A stretch of DNA of 64,000 bases from Echinometra lucunter (taxonomy: Eukaryota; Echinodermata; Echinoidea; Camarodonta; Echinometridae): assembly GCA_029962745.1 (NCBI GenBank), contig CM057153.1:5160987-5224986 (forward strand), in the 5' to 3' direction. How positions within the stretch are numbered: the first letter of the stretch is position 1; each line of letters opens with the position of its first letter. Shown one piece after another: positions 34,194-47,050 of the stretch. The translations under genes were made by a program, and so were the position numbers. The notes beneath the pieces were generated by a model. It searched no databases and was not told the origin of the DNA. It worked only from the letters and a program-made list of their open reading frames with translations.

Positions 34194-36984
34194 TTAAACC
34201 ATGTTGACTTTCATCTCGATGCAAATATGGATGTACAGGATATATGTGAGCTTTTATGTTGTTTTAAGGGGGAATCCACCCTGATACTGAATTGAAAATT
34301 ACATAACAGAGTTGCATTTTCTTTGATTTAAAATTTGAATGTTCAAGCTATCAGAGCATTCTTGCTTTTTATCAGTTTCATCAAGCATATATACCAATCC
34401 ATTTCTCTCATTCTTTTGCTTTTGATTAAACCAAATTAATATCAGGGTGGACTTTTCCTTTAAGTTGCCCTAATTGCGAAAGCAGGATATTCCATTATGA
34501 TTTTTTTGTATTCTTAATATGCTTATGACTTCTTCCATGCTGAAATGTACTGAAATGTTATGCTCAAACTCAGTGCAATTGCTTACTAGAAACATATTCC
34601 TAGAACGAGTCCAATCTGGGCAAGCTACACAGCCCAATATTGTACAAACCCATCAGAGAATACGAGTTCATTTGTGACAGGATGAATAATGCTTATTATA
34701 CCTAATGATAGGTAGTTTAAATTTTCCAGTGCAGAGGGAAGGAATGTCCAATTATTTATTCACCTTCCATATGCTGCTGAAGGACTTTCCAAGATGTATG
34801 ATAATTTTTAAGCATCTTTATTTACTAAGATGTATGATGTGTTTTGATTATTAAACAAAATTTTTCGTAGAATTTTTACTGACTCTTTAATGGTCAGGGA
34901 GACAATCAGATTAATTACTGGATATACTGTATGTACATAGAATATTTTCCCGACATAGGCTTTAGAATAAGAAAAAGTGGATTTTTTAAATTAAAAATTA
35001 TTTTTCATAATTTTGAAAAAAAAGTTATTTGTAGTCCTAAAGTACAGTCAACTTTTCCCCAATCAGAGATACACTGTTGAGCTCCCAGTACTTGAATAAT
35101 GAATTGTAGCTACAATTGTTAGCAACAAAATGGGAGAAGTTAGGAATTACTTACAACCGTTTCCCATGTTCGTTTTGTTCTGTTCGACAAGTCATACACA
35201 ACTTTAAGCGAAAATGTTGGACAGTCCAAAAATTGTCAACGATATTCGAGAGGCCCTTTGTCCTATGGTTATGTAATGTAGGATGCGATTTATTTTGTAA
35301 TCCTGGGAAGTTCCATTCATCTGTCTATGCCTTCCCTGCTGTCCAGAGAGCTCTCCATCTCTCTCTCTCTGTCTCTCTCTGTCTCTCTCTGTCTCTCTTT
35401 CTCTCCATATCAGTTAATCTGGGCATCTGTGTCCTAGAGACTTTTTATCCTTTTATATCACTATCACCATTTTACCAATGTTATGTAAATATTGTAAATG
35501 TATGTAAATATGAATGTTGATGTAGGTCAAGGATGAAGAACTTGATATTTTGATAATGATATGTATGTAAAATACCAGTGTAGATTTAGTTAAAAGTGGT
35601 ATTGTGCTGTATATATGCCTTTTTACAGAGCAAAGTGGGTCAATTTGTGCATTCCACCATGTCTTGCCTACTCTACATGAATCTTAATGGCTCTTGAATG
35701 AAATGATCTTTTTTATGTCATCTTTTGATTAACATCTAAATTCCTTAAGTTGGCTTTTTTTCCATTTCCCGGATTTTACATTGTGAAAGGTCAGAAGTGC
35801 TTTCTGTTTATTTTTTAGCATTTCGATTGACTTGAACTGTATGTGTTGTCAAATATTTTTCTGATATTTATTTGCTCTGAATATCACCACCCAATAAATC
35901 TTTAGTGCAATTGCATTCTTTTTCACTTCATAAATTATGATCTCCTGTTTCATGCTAGATATTATGATATTCTATTTTAATCTCAATTTCAAACTAAATA
36001 CAGTCATTTGGAAATAATTTAGGAGTATACACCACCTTGTACATGTATTTATTTTGAAGGTGTGAAATCAATCACCTTTTAAAAGCAATTACTCTTCTAA
36101 TATTTCCTTAGGCCATCAATTTTTGCAGTGGTAGCAAATACTGCTTACATTTTGAAAATGAACAGTGTGTTGACATTCTGAGTGCATCTAAACTGCATAT
36201 GAATATAATACAGGTATGTATCTTTATCACTGGTCTGTGAACGAATCTCTTCTCTGTCAACATTTCTAATGTAAATTTAAAGTTTGTAAAAAGAATAATA
36301 GAATGGAGTCTTGTTTGAATCTTTAAGAATGACTATGAATAAATGGCAAGGCAAAGATGATTCAATTATTTTTATATGCTATTCTAATAACTTCTCCATG
36401 TTGAATTTGATGTGGTTGATGTGACAATATGTCAAGTATTCAAGTCCAGTTTAATGTAAGCGGTGTATTTTATTCATCAATTGACCTTTTTTCTATTGGC
36501 CTTCATCCACAGAGTTGGTGGTGCATGTGTTTTTCTGAAGGTTTATTGGAACTTCCATGTACCTTGTTTTGGTGGAAAACCAGAAACAAGAAGCTAGAGT
36601 TTGGACACGATTTCTGATTTGCTATACAAGGCCACTGTGAAGTGCTTATGGTTTGATCTACTCCCAGTATTTCTGTGTAATACATGCGTATATGTGGGTC
36701 GCAAAGGCCAGATTTTATTCATCAGTAACATGGTCACGAAGACGAGACTCTAGAATATTTGTACGTGAAGGCCGCATATATTAATGTTGTAATACATGTA
36801 TGTGACAAGTCGTGAAAAGCCTTCGCCCCTTTTATGTATTTATGTATTTATACACATCTCAAAACCGAACAAAGTTTTGCATATGAAGTACCGTGTTTGT
36901 GTGCATTGCATAGTCATTTATTGCCTTTAAAAGATAAACTTATTATTTTTTAAATGAAAATAGATTTTCATAGAATTAAATAAA
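34194..36984 (+). other. probable TOP2 3' UTR
   Basis: Downstream of the stop the sequence is AT-rich and non-coding. Candidate AATAAA signals are at 35893-35898, 36338-36343 and 36979-36984. Which one is used cannot be told from sequence. A (TCTC)n stretch lies at about 35355-35405 and a MITE-like element at 34263-34463. Confidence 0.5.
34263..34463. mobile_element. short MITE within the TOP2 3' UTR
   Basis: The left end TTTTAAGGGGGAATCCACCC with TGATAC is mirrored by ATATCAGGGTGGACTTTTCC and TTTAAG on the right. There is no coding sequence inside. Confidence 0.7.
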
Positions 36985-39639
36985 ACTTACACAGAATTGT
37001 CAAGGGCACAAATGGACATCTGCCAAAGATTTTTTAATAGAAAAATGAGGGGAAAATGTAAAAGAACAATATGGAGAAGAGAGGATGCAAAAAAGAAAAG
37101 AAAAAAAAGGATTGGTTACTCTATGAAAGCTAAAGAAGCATCAAACACTAGAGGGTAAAACACACATTTCAGTACAAATCATGTTTTTGGTAATAAGTAG
37201 TTGATGTCATCATTTAATTGTTATGTTCATGACCTCTTCTATTGTTTCTATGTTGCATTACAGCCTTATCCAAAGAGCTATTCTCTGCTCTTTATAGGAT
37301 TACAAAGTTTAGTCCTTTAAATTGCACATTCTATCACTTCTGGCTCTTAATTTAAGGTTTTGTCTTCCTTTCTCCAGATCTTTCCTCTAACCAGATGCAA
37401 CTTGCCACCAAAGTTTGGTCTCCTTTTCTCAATTTTCATTCTTGATGCTACTTCCATGTTCCATGTAGTTACAAAAAGTTTATTATTAAAGAAAACAACC
37501 CCTCCCATGATACAATGAATACTGTGGTGACTAGACTGCAGGCATTTGTCCGGGAGGGCGGGGGGATGGTCATGCAGGAAGGAGCTGTTGTTGCTGTCCT
37601 ATGAGGTATGCAAAGTTGTGTATCATCATCATCCACGTCATTTATCATTATCATGATTACCATCATAATCATCCTCATCACGAGTCATCAGGGTAAAAAA
37701 TACTTTTTTCTTACAAGAGCTATTCTCTGAAAAATATAGCTCCCATTGACGACTTCACAGGAGCTATTTCTAGGCCCAAGGGAGCTATGTTGAATTGCTG
37801 ATATCCCAGTTTCTCCTTATGTTAATTCTGCTACTCAATTCACGAATTTATTGCTAATTTCGGAGCTGAGGCGAGGGTGACTGAAGAAATTGTTGCCCCA
37901 TAGAATTGGGTTCCAAAGATTTTAGGGAACTATTTAAGCTCCGCCGGGGGCGAAATCGCCGTTGCCCCCAGTGTATTTTTTACCCTGATCCTCATCATCA
38001 TCACCATTGTCATCACATCACCGCTACCACTATCATCATAATCCTCTTCTTCTACACACACTGCAAGTGTTCTATTATGCAGCAAATCATTTTTCTCACA
38101 GTCATGCAAGAAGTACATGTATCACAAATAAGGCATGTAATCATATTAACCAATCTACAAATTTCTTATTTCTGCTATATGAGATACAAAAACAGAGAGA
38201 AATGTAAGTAGAAATGGAATGGAAACAAAGAGTTTGGTCACATGGAAGTTGTATACAAAATGAACATAACTATAACAGCATGGACCTAATGAAACAGTAG
38301 ACCTATTAAAAATACACTTTTCATGACAGTAAATCCATTCACATGAGTTGTCACATAAAAACAGTCCCTATTCTTCATGTACAGTTGAATAGAGAATGTT
38401 ATAGTACTTAGATGAAACTAGACTGCTCTACAAATAATAGTAATAATCATCAATACATGTAAATAAACATAAGCATTTGTATGGTGCTGTCTATTCTATT
38501 CCAAGGTGTACAAGACAAAATAGAAGAGAAATGAGCATCCAGCTATATACAGGCATGTTGAATCATGAATAACAATCAGCAAAATATTTGTTCTACATGA
38601 GGAAGGCCTACCTGTACATGTAGTACAATGGACACCTAAAAGAAAAACAAATTGTTACAAACAAATAATGACACACAGTGAATCATGATGTTGACTGCCA
38701 GACTCCAAAGACAAAGTACAAGAACAACTAACATTTAGACCGTGAAAAAAAGCATTGCAGCAAGATGCATAACATGGGTTAAATAGGTCAAATTTCTGTT
38801 CAACTGTATACAGGTGTGTCCCAATTCATTTCTTTCTGAAATGGCTTTCCTTAACACCTTCCCTTCATTCTTTTTGATTTGGTTTATGACAATATTTACT
38901 CTAAACCATCCTGAATCAAACATAAGAATACAATATCACTAAGTTACTCTGATTTGTCACATCACCTTTCAATAATTTGAAATGAAAGGTGCATGTACCA
39001 CTAATAGTGACAAACATAAATCTATCAATATAAAAAAAAAAAAAATTAAACTAATGGTAAAATGGTGGTTTGATGTGAACTCATATCCAACATCCTAACC
39101 CATTAACTACTGAATTCTTATTCCCATAGACTTAATACAGGTTCACATGGTTCCAGTAGCCAATGGGTTAACCTTTATTAGAGCAATTCGAAGGGAAGAT
39201 TTAACCCCTTTCCTACGGGAACAGGATAGCCCCTGTATTGAGTCTATGAGAATTTGAGAATTCAGTAGTCACTGGGTTAATTGAAATGTTCATGCTGGTT
39301 TCATGGCCTAGATGAAAATGCTAGGGAAATATAGGCATGTAGATTGCTCTCACATAGAATTCTGGAATACAGAAATTTTGGAGTTTCCCCCCAAACAATG
39401 GCTTCCCTGTATTATCCGGTCAAACATGTCTCTGAATCATGATCATAAACTCTATCTCGTTACCACTTTTTTTTGGTATTATTTGGTGAGAACAAATTTT
39501 AGAGTAATGTCAACTTTGAATTGAAAAGAGAAGTTGCAACTTGCAAGAGAATCTTCATTCAAGCTTGCATTAGGAGAGCATTTTTAAGGGTTGTAGAAGA
39601 CGTACCCAAACACTTTCCAATATCTGATCGATGACAGCT
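36985..39639. other. intergenic DNA between TOP2 and the TRIM gene
   Basis: The two genes converge here. Contents: (ATC)n-type microsatellites at about 37618-37685 and 37988-38050, and a segment between about 37710 and 37940 that repeats GGAGCTAT. Two small TTAACCC/GGGTTAA-like segments lie at about 39098-39171 and 39195-39281, both containing the phrase AGACTTAAT/GAGTCTATGAG and GAATTC. The TRIM 3' UTR must occupy part of the right side, but no poly(A) signal stood out. Confidence 0.5.
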
Positions 39640-42236
39640 TTAGAGCTGAAGAACTATGGCTGCATTAGCATCTGTCTCGGCCTCAACCACAACAACCCGG
39701 TTTCCTTCCGAGAATGCAAGGGTCTTGTCTTTCCAATTAGCCATGACCATACGGAAAGAGTTCTGAACCGGCTCATCTGCAATAACCATCCCAAGCAGAC
39801 TCCCATCCTCCAGGGAATGCTTCCTGATATTTATTACATTCGGGACAGTAGCCTTTTGAGAGGCAACATAGAGAAAGTCACTTTGGTGACATGCCAAGGC
39901 CAGATAGAGGGTGTCTTCCTCAGCAATGACAAACTTCTGCACTTCATTAGAATGCAGCCTCTGACAGCGAACACCCCTTCGATTTTGATCAATGAAGATG
40001 GCATTCTGACTCTTGTCAAATCTCAGGTGACGAACACCACTGATGTAGGCAGTGGAAATAGTACGCACCATATTACCTTCCATGTCCATGAAGAGGATAT
40101 CTTGATTATGGTACTTCTGATTGGCTACCACTATCAGATCTTGCCCTTCACTTTGGCAACAAGTAATAGAGACCCACTTGCCATTAAATCCACGAATCAG
40201 TTTGCTCGAGTTATCCACAAGCTTGAAGACTTCCTTTTCATTATTCTGGTACACTATGGTGCTCCCTGCAAGTACCATCAAGTCTCTGACAATCTCACCA
40301 TCCAGAAGGACAGTAATATCCGAGGAGTGATGAGGAGACACTGCATCAATACCATTATATGTATCAGCAATGAGTAGAGTGCCATCATTCTTGTACATCA
40401 ACTGAGATATTGAATCATATGTAGCGCCAACATAATGGGAGGGTTCCCAGTTTGGTCTCACTTCTAGTTTCCCCAGCTCACTGCCACTGCACGATGCCTC
40501 TAGGTAGACCTTGCCTGGGATGAACTGCATGCCAGGATTCATCAAGGCTTCACACAGCTCTGACCTGGGATTCACAGTTGCGGCCAGGAGATCATTCATC
40601 TTCTTCTTGATATTTCCATGTTTCCTGATGATAGCAGCATCGCTTGAGGATTCTTGCAGAGTTTGCCATTCGGTCACAGCAGCTTGTAGTCCATCCTCTA
40701 GACTTGAACACTTGTTCTGTTTTTCTCCCATTTCTTCTTCCAAGTGATTCATAAGTGCCTGAAGATACTGCACTAACTCCTCTTCTCTAACCTTCACCTT
40801 TGAAATCACTTTCTCTGCTTTCTGACGGACTTCACCCATTGATTTCTGGATAGCACCCATGCTGTTCTCTCTACTCGTGTTGACTACATGGTGCAATGTC
40901 TGAATTGCATAACTCTTACTGCTGCATTTGTCAACTAACCCCTGCATCAAAGCTCGGACATTGGATGCCTTCTGATGTAGAAGAACTGTGCTGCCTGTAC
41001 ATTCACACAAGGAACAGCACAGCTTGTCACACTGAAAGCAGTAGAATTTGGCAGGAACCCAGCAGTGGACTTCACAGTTCTTATCAGCATCAGGTCCAGA
41101 TGACGTCTTGTAATGGGATTGATGCCTCCTAGCTTGAACACAATCCAGGCATAGATCTTTCTTGCAGTCCCTGCAAGAGTACTTTGCATTTGACCCCGGC
41201 TTCTTACATGATTCGCACCGCTTGGATGCTTGTCTTTTGGAATCTTCTCCAGAATCTGAATTAAAAAAGAAAGAATAATAATGGCAAAAGTGAAAATGAC
41301 CAAGAATTCTTTCTTTGTTGTTTTCCTTTTCAAAGAAAAACAAGTGCAAAGATCATTTTTCTTTATATCCTTTTATTGATTCTCAGAATTCATTTACTGC
41401 CATAGAAGAGCATAACTTTCCAGGTGATCTCCCTTCATTTTAATTTCAAACCACAGTACTGTAATTGATCTGAATTTATGACAGACTGAAGTCATCAAGA
41501 TTTAACCCTACATTTCAATAATGAAAACAAACATAATGTTCACATTTGACAACATAATCATACATACTCTTGGTAAACAAGTACTCTTCACATTACATGT
41601 AAACCCTTTTGATTGACACATTTCATTCACAGAATATCAGACACCATTGTTTTTAAATTTCTACTATGTAATATGATAAATACATTAGCTCAAACTAAAT
41701 AATGAAATCAAATACTCATTCACCATCACCCCAAAGACTATCTGTTAAAGTTCCAAACCTTGGCTTAGCTAGCCTGGCTTAACTTCATGAACTTAACTGT
41801 TAACGTTAGTTAGGCCTTAGGGTGCCTTCAAGTTCAATTTCCTGGAGTTTTACACCCAAACTTAAATTAAACTAGTAGTAAAAGACACACAATGAACTCG
41901 TTAATGCATCTACGGGTAATGAAGCAGTCATTTACTTGGACCATGATTCTTGGCTTTATCCCATTCTTCCAGTTTCCCCAGCACACTGTTGATGAGTGCA
42001 TTGCCCTTCAGTCCGACCACTCCGTCCCTTGGTAGACGGGTCACGACTCGGCAAACGGGACATGTGATCACGTTGGCTGCTTCGCGGCCGGACTGCACAT
42101 AACTTTCTAGACAGGCGAAGCAAAATGTGTGTTGGCAAAAGAGACATCTTGCATCTCGAAGCCTGTCCATGCATACAGAGCATTCAAATTCTTTGCTCAG
42201 TGTGTCCATCATATCGACAGGAGCTGCCGTCGCCAT
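39640..42236 (-). CDS. TRIM-type RING / B-box / coiled-coil protein, two exons
   Basis: Likely a RING E3 ubiquitin ligase of the tripartite-motif family. Exon 1 is 42236-41936 and exon 2 is 41255-39640, joined at phase 1 to give 638 residues. ATG 42236 is chosen because it sits in ACCATGG context; the open frame further upstream contains no ATG. Zinc ligands seen: RING Cys19, Cys22, Cys34, His36, Cys39, Cys42, Cys59, Cys62; B-box 1 Cys114-Cys117-Cys128-Cys131-Cys136-Cys139-His145-His148; B-box 2 Cys161-His164-Cys173-Cys176-Cys181-Cys184. A helical, glutamate/lysine-rich coiled coil follows at about 195-345. The last 270 residues have repeated short beta-like stretches (MYKNDGTLLIADTYNG, DLIVVANQKYHNQDILFMD) like an NHL or other propeller, but no standard repeat is clear. 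Such genes are expanded in sea urchins. The substrate is unknown. Confidence 0.9.
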
Positions 42237-42305
42237 GGTCAGGGTCAAGTTCTTTCTATTTTTCTGCAGTGGCTTTCCAAATGCGAATGTAAAGTAAAAA
42301 GCCAC

Positions 42306-44440
42306 TACGCTTGTTTCGGTTTGGAAAAAACACGTGCATGAACGCTTGCTAGCGCACAGCCGTCACATTTGTTTACTTGGTCTCTATTTCAGTCGTTGGG
42401 TAGAAACATATTTACCGAAATCACAGAAATATAATATTGCGCTGATGAACGAAATGCATTTAGAACTACAAAACTTGAGTTTAAAGAGCAACCGTATCGT
42501 GAATATAAAAGAGGCCGAAAACAATGATAGCAATAAGAATAAAAAAGTGCCTTGCATTTGAACATTTTCTAAAAACTTTTCAGTGCGACATAAACAGTCC
42601 TAACTACTGTCGGATATTAACTGTGCACAACACACAGAAGCAACACTGCCAAAATCTGGGTCATCAAATTCTAATTTATTTGCCTTAACGAACTGTACTT
42701 TGTACGTCACTTACCATTGTAAATAAGTTCTTGATTACCACCCCTTCCCTCTCAAAAGAGAAAAGAAAAGGAAACATATAGCAATGAATCATAATTACAG
42801 ACCATCGTGAGAATTATTTACTTCTGCTGACGGGGGGGGGGGGGGGGGGGGGGGGGGGTAATCACCTGATATGATATACGGGGTGTAGGTGTACCGCTCT
42901 AATGGGTCGCTTTTTTCCCCAAGAAATCGCATGGGGTATGGTTTTTAGTCGGAAAATCCATAAACATGCCCCTCACTTTTTTAAATATCGGTAACTTTGT
43001 TAGAATGTCTCCCATAAATGAGGCCTATAAGTTCACACCCCCCACTCCTCAAAACGGATATACGCCGGTGGTGAGCAAAGTTTCTTGTGATGGATGTTAA
43101 GACGTGAGGTCATTTTGTCAATTTTAATGGAAAATGAACTTATGAATTTAGATTTCACTGAGGATTTCAACTATTAGAAAGGTCCGGGAGATCCGGAGAT
43201 TAGGCTCTTCTATGCCGAATTTGTATATTTTGGGTAATACCGGAGCTTAAGATGATTTTGAAAGGTAATTTTTACTCTCACGTCTTTTAACATCAAGCAC
43301 ATGTCCCGGTGTTGTCACTCTATATTCAAAGGCGTAACCATGATCGTTCGGCAACCCAGAATTCGACCCCTATTTCAGTGTTTCAAGTACATTTTCAGCC
43401 ATTTTTACCCCTATTCGGCACAAAACGGGTACAAATTGGCCTTTAAGAAACACCCCTATTTTTCGCATTCAAAGAACACTTTTACTAAACCACCCCTTTC
43501 AAAATTCAATTCACGTCTGAGTCAGAAACAGAAAATTGCAAACAAGGACCAGAAAAAACCACCCTTTTTTCAATTTCAAGTACAAGCTCAAAAACACCCC
43601 TTTTTTCGATTTTGAGTACAAGCTCATGAAAACAACCCTTTTTTTCAAAATCGCGAACATGCTCAAACTGTTGTTTACTTTCTCTGAACTTATGATCTGT
43701 GTTGTTCTTCTTGTTTTTATTTTAAGTCTTAAAAACTATAATTGCAAAAAGAAAAAGAAAAAAAAAAATACCTTGATTTTTCTCATGCCCATTTCTATAA
43801 TCCTCATCTGGTGAAAATTACACAACTTTGCTTACAATTCTCTGGAATTGAGCAATGTCTCTAAATCCCTATTGCTTCAGTTATCAGATTCATTAAACAC
43901 CACCTCCCACTCCCTAGAGAGCATTCCTACTATACTACAACTTTCTTCTCATCTCACATTTTCATCTCTTAACTCTCTCGTAAGACTAATTCAGATATCC
44001 AGCAGCAAATACATGTACCTATGTTGTTGTTTTTTTTTTTAGTGTTCCCATAAGGCACTGTAAACTTCACCACTTTATGATATGAGACATGCATTAACAC
44101 ATCAACTCCAAATTAAAGAGTTTTAAGAAAAAACGTGCAGACAAAATTATGTCATATCTTTTGCCAAGTGTATTCAAGAATTTGATGGGTCCGACCTTTT
44201 TGCCGCTAGGAGGGAAAAAATACGCTTCTTGCCTGTTTATGTTTTCTTTTCGGCCTCATATCCCGATCATTTATATATATAAAAACAAAAGAAGAAAAAG
44301 AAAAAGAAAAAAAAAAAAAACGGGGGTTTTCTGCTTGACATGTGAACAATCCTTTGTTTTTTTTCTTTTCCAGTCTCACATCTTGCTACAAATGTATACG
44401 CCTGCCCATTACAGTGGATAAGATAAAAACACAAATCAAA
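42306..44440. other. intergenic DNA between TRIM and SETD2
   Basis: Probable TRIM promoter on the left. A pure G-run of about 27 bases is at 42832-42858. From about 43290 to 43700 there is a degenerate repeat in which ACCCCTTTTTTC and TTTGAGTACAAGCTCA recur; the 104- and 92-codon ORFs over it are repeat artefacts. T- and A-runs occur at about 44031 and 44305-44320. Confidence 0.5.
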
Positions 44441-44449
44441 AAGTACTTC

Positions 44450-47050
44450 AGTTCACAAATATGATAGAGTTTATTTGTTTTTATGACATCAAGAGAATTT
44501 CATCAGATCTCCGTCCCTCTTGCACATTCAATGTTATAAACAATATAAAAAAAAACATTTAGATCTAGTGTGCAACAGTAACAGCCACATATCTCAAATA
44601 GACAACAAAAAACCAATGACAATTGGCAACAATGTATTGCTTCTCATATCTGTACTCCATTGCAAATCTGCTGTCATTATGTACACGATTTGCATATGGT
44701 ATAACTCATAGTCCCGTATTTTCTTTCATTTCAAGCAAGGACCATACAAATTTCCATCAGGAATTTCACCAAAATGATGGAAAACTGTGCAGCACAGCAG
44801 AATGGGAGTTCACACAGCCAATAATTTAAAGAAGCATCGTTTCACACACAGCAGCAACTACGATTGTGCAATCTTAATTCCAAGTGCAAACACAGTTCTA
44901 CAAGAAGAGTGTATGGCTTAAGGTTGTAGAGGGACTTGACATCCTTCTAAGACCAAGGTATACAAGGTGATAAAACATTGTGGCCATATTTCAATTCAAA
45001 CCTCCCAATTAAAAGATGTAATCAAATTACCACATGCTGAAATGTTTCTATAAAGTTAGATTTACATTTCCTGCGACTGGCAGCACAATATGTATTCTAG
45101 AAGAACTAATAGGAGAGGGGGTTAAAAACTGATCTTTTTATCACTTTAAAATGTGTGTCTTAACAATAAAATAATCAAATCAATGAGGTGTGTGCATTTA
45201 CCTCAATGAATGGTGGTCACCACAAATTGTAACTGAATGTGTATTTGAAACTTCTTTTAACATGATTTCAACCAATATAGCTCTGATACACAAAATTCTT
45301 CAGTTATCAAAGCACAGAATATCATACATCTTTCCATCTTCCATGACCTGTAATCGGAGCTATCCACCACAAACAATGTGCATTTAGAAGAATATCATGA
45401 AAAGGAATTTTTCCTCTTGCAATACCAACATGCATCTTGAGAAATGTCTGGGAAGTCTTTGGATCCAACCTTACATTTAAAAAAATGTTAAATTTTAAAA
45501 GAAAACTCTATCATGGGTTTCATATACTCTTCAGGTTCAGAACAATACTCTTTCAGGCTTACAGCACTTTTCTTTCATGGCTTCCATTTATATAAAAGTA
45601 CTTTTAAGGAGCAGCCCTATAAATTATTGTAAAGAAGTCCCATCATGGAGCAATACACAGAATGGATGCATGGGTTTCGAATTTCAGAAGTTCATTTGCC
45701 CTCAAACTCAGAGGGGTCATCGTAATTCATGAAAAGATTGGGAAGGCTGGCAACCCACATCACAAATGTTACACACTGAGCTCTAACAAGGAAATGAAAG
45801 AATACTCCTACAATAAAAGAGCACAATGATATTGACATCCTAGACAAACATTTGTGCAAAACATTTGAAAAGCTTTTCAGCTGAGGAAAATCTAAAAAAA
45901 CAGGACAGTGTCAAATAAATGCATAGTTTATCCACAATCAAAAAACGGCATCAGAAGACCATTTCAGTGGTCATCACTTCTTCCAGCCTCTCAAATTACA
46001 CCAAATGTACTTAAACCTCTGTTTGAAGCCAAAGGAGGGCTAACTCTATGTAAAGTCTTCTTGCTCTGAACATACACTGTCATATCTACTGTGCTGCAAC
46101 TAACAAGACAACTTTGGCACTTGGAATCTCTTAAGTTAAATGAAATCTCAATTATACATAATTAAATTTCAATCTGAAAATAATAAATTCAACACCACTA
46201 AAATCAAGAAATTGCTTGAGATGCTACACAATTTAGTACAATGCAATCCAGACAGATAACAGTGCTGTCCTGCAAATATTTTCCACAACAGGGTTAACAT
46301 ACTACAGAATTTCACCTGAGATTTGAACTATTTGCCAACACTACACTTTTAATGTGTGTTAGTTTCATTCTTTGGATTCTTGGCTGGCTGCACAGAAAAG
46401 ATTGTCTTTACAACAGAGAGCCATACTACATTTTTAACTTAATGGTTTTCAGCTGTTACTACTATGGCCAGAATTATTCTTTTGAAAACACTTTCCAAAT
46501 AGCTTTACAGTGCTTTAACTTTTCACATAATATAAGATGGTTTCACATGAATCTACATCGATTATCAAAACCATCATAACAGTTTCTTCTCCACTACATT
46601 CAAGCCTTACTTGAAAAAAATAGATATTCAACTTTCTTCATGGGAAAAATACTGTCAAGTCTTCCACTGAAAATTTTTCGCTGAGATGTACATAGATGTA
46701 CCTTATAATAATTTGAAGCTTTTGTTTTCAGAGGAGCTTGCCATATCAGGTAATGCTTTTTTTTAAATGTACTCTTTAGGTAATGAACTGCATAAATCAG
46801 GTAGGTTCATGAAGAGTTCTCTAATATGGACTGCATTTATATATGATCTACATATTAGAACACACACACACTATTGGTTGTGACTTTGGCAAATAGATCT
46901 CTTTCTACCATCTGCAATATAGAATTGCTGCCGAGTGCATTCACAGCCTAAAAGAGAACACACCAGCATACTTTCATAGCTTCTATGGGAAAGAAATGCT
47001 TCATATTGCTGCACATATTTTCTTTGCCCAATGGGCAAAGGTACACTTCA
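44450..47050 (-). other. probable SETD2 3' UTR
   Basis: No coding sequence on either strand beyond short AT-rich ORFs. On the minus strand an AATAAA (complement of TTTATT at about 44470-44475) could end the transcript near 44450, giving a 3' UTR of about 2.6 kb. Alternative signals nearer the stop codon are possible. Confidence 0.4.

Noticed and set aside
39631..40377. 248-codon ORF on the plus strand
   Set aside because: It is antisense to TRIM exon 2, which has the real zinc ligands and splice signals.
43301..43814. 104- and 92-codon ORFs rich in Phe, Lys and Gln
   Set aside because: They come from a degenerate ACCCCTTTTTTC / AAGTACAAGCTCA repeat.
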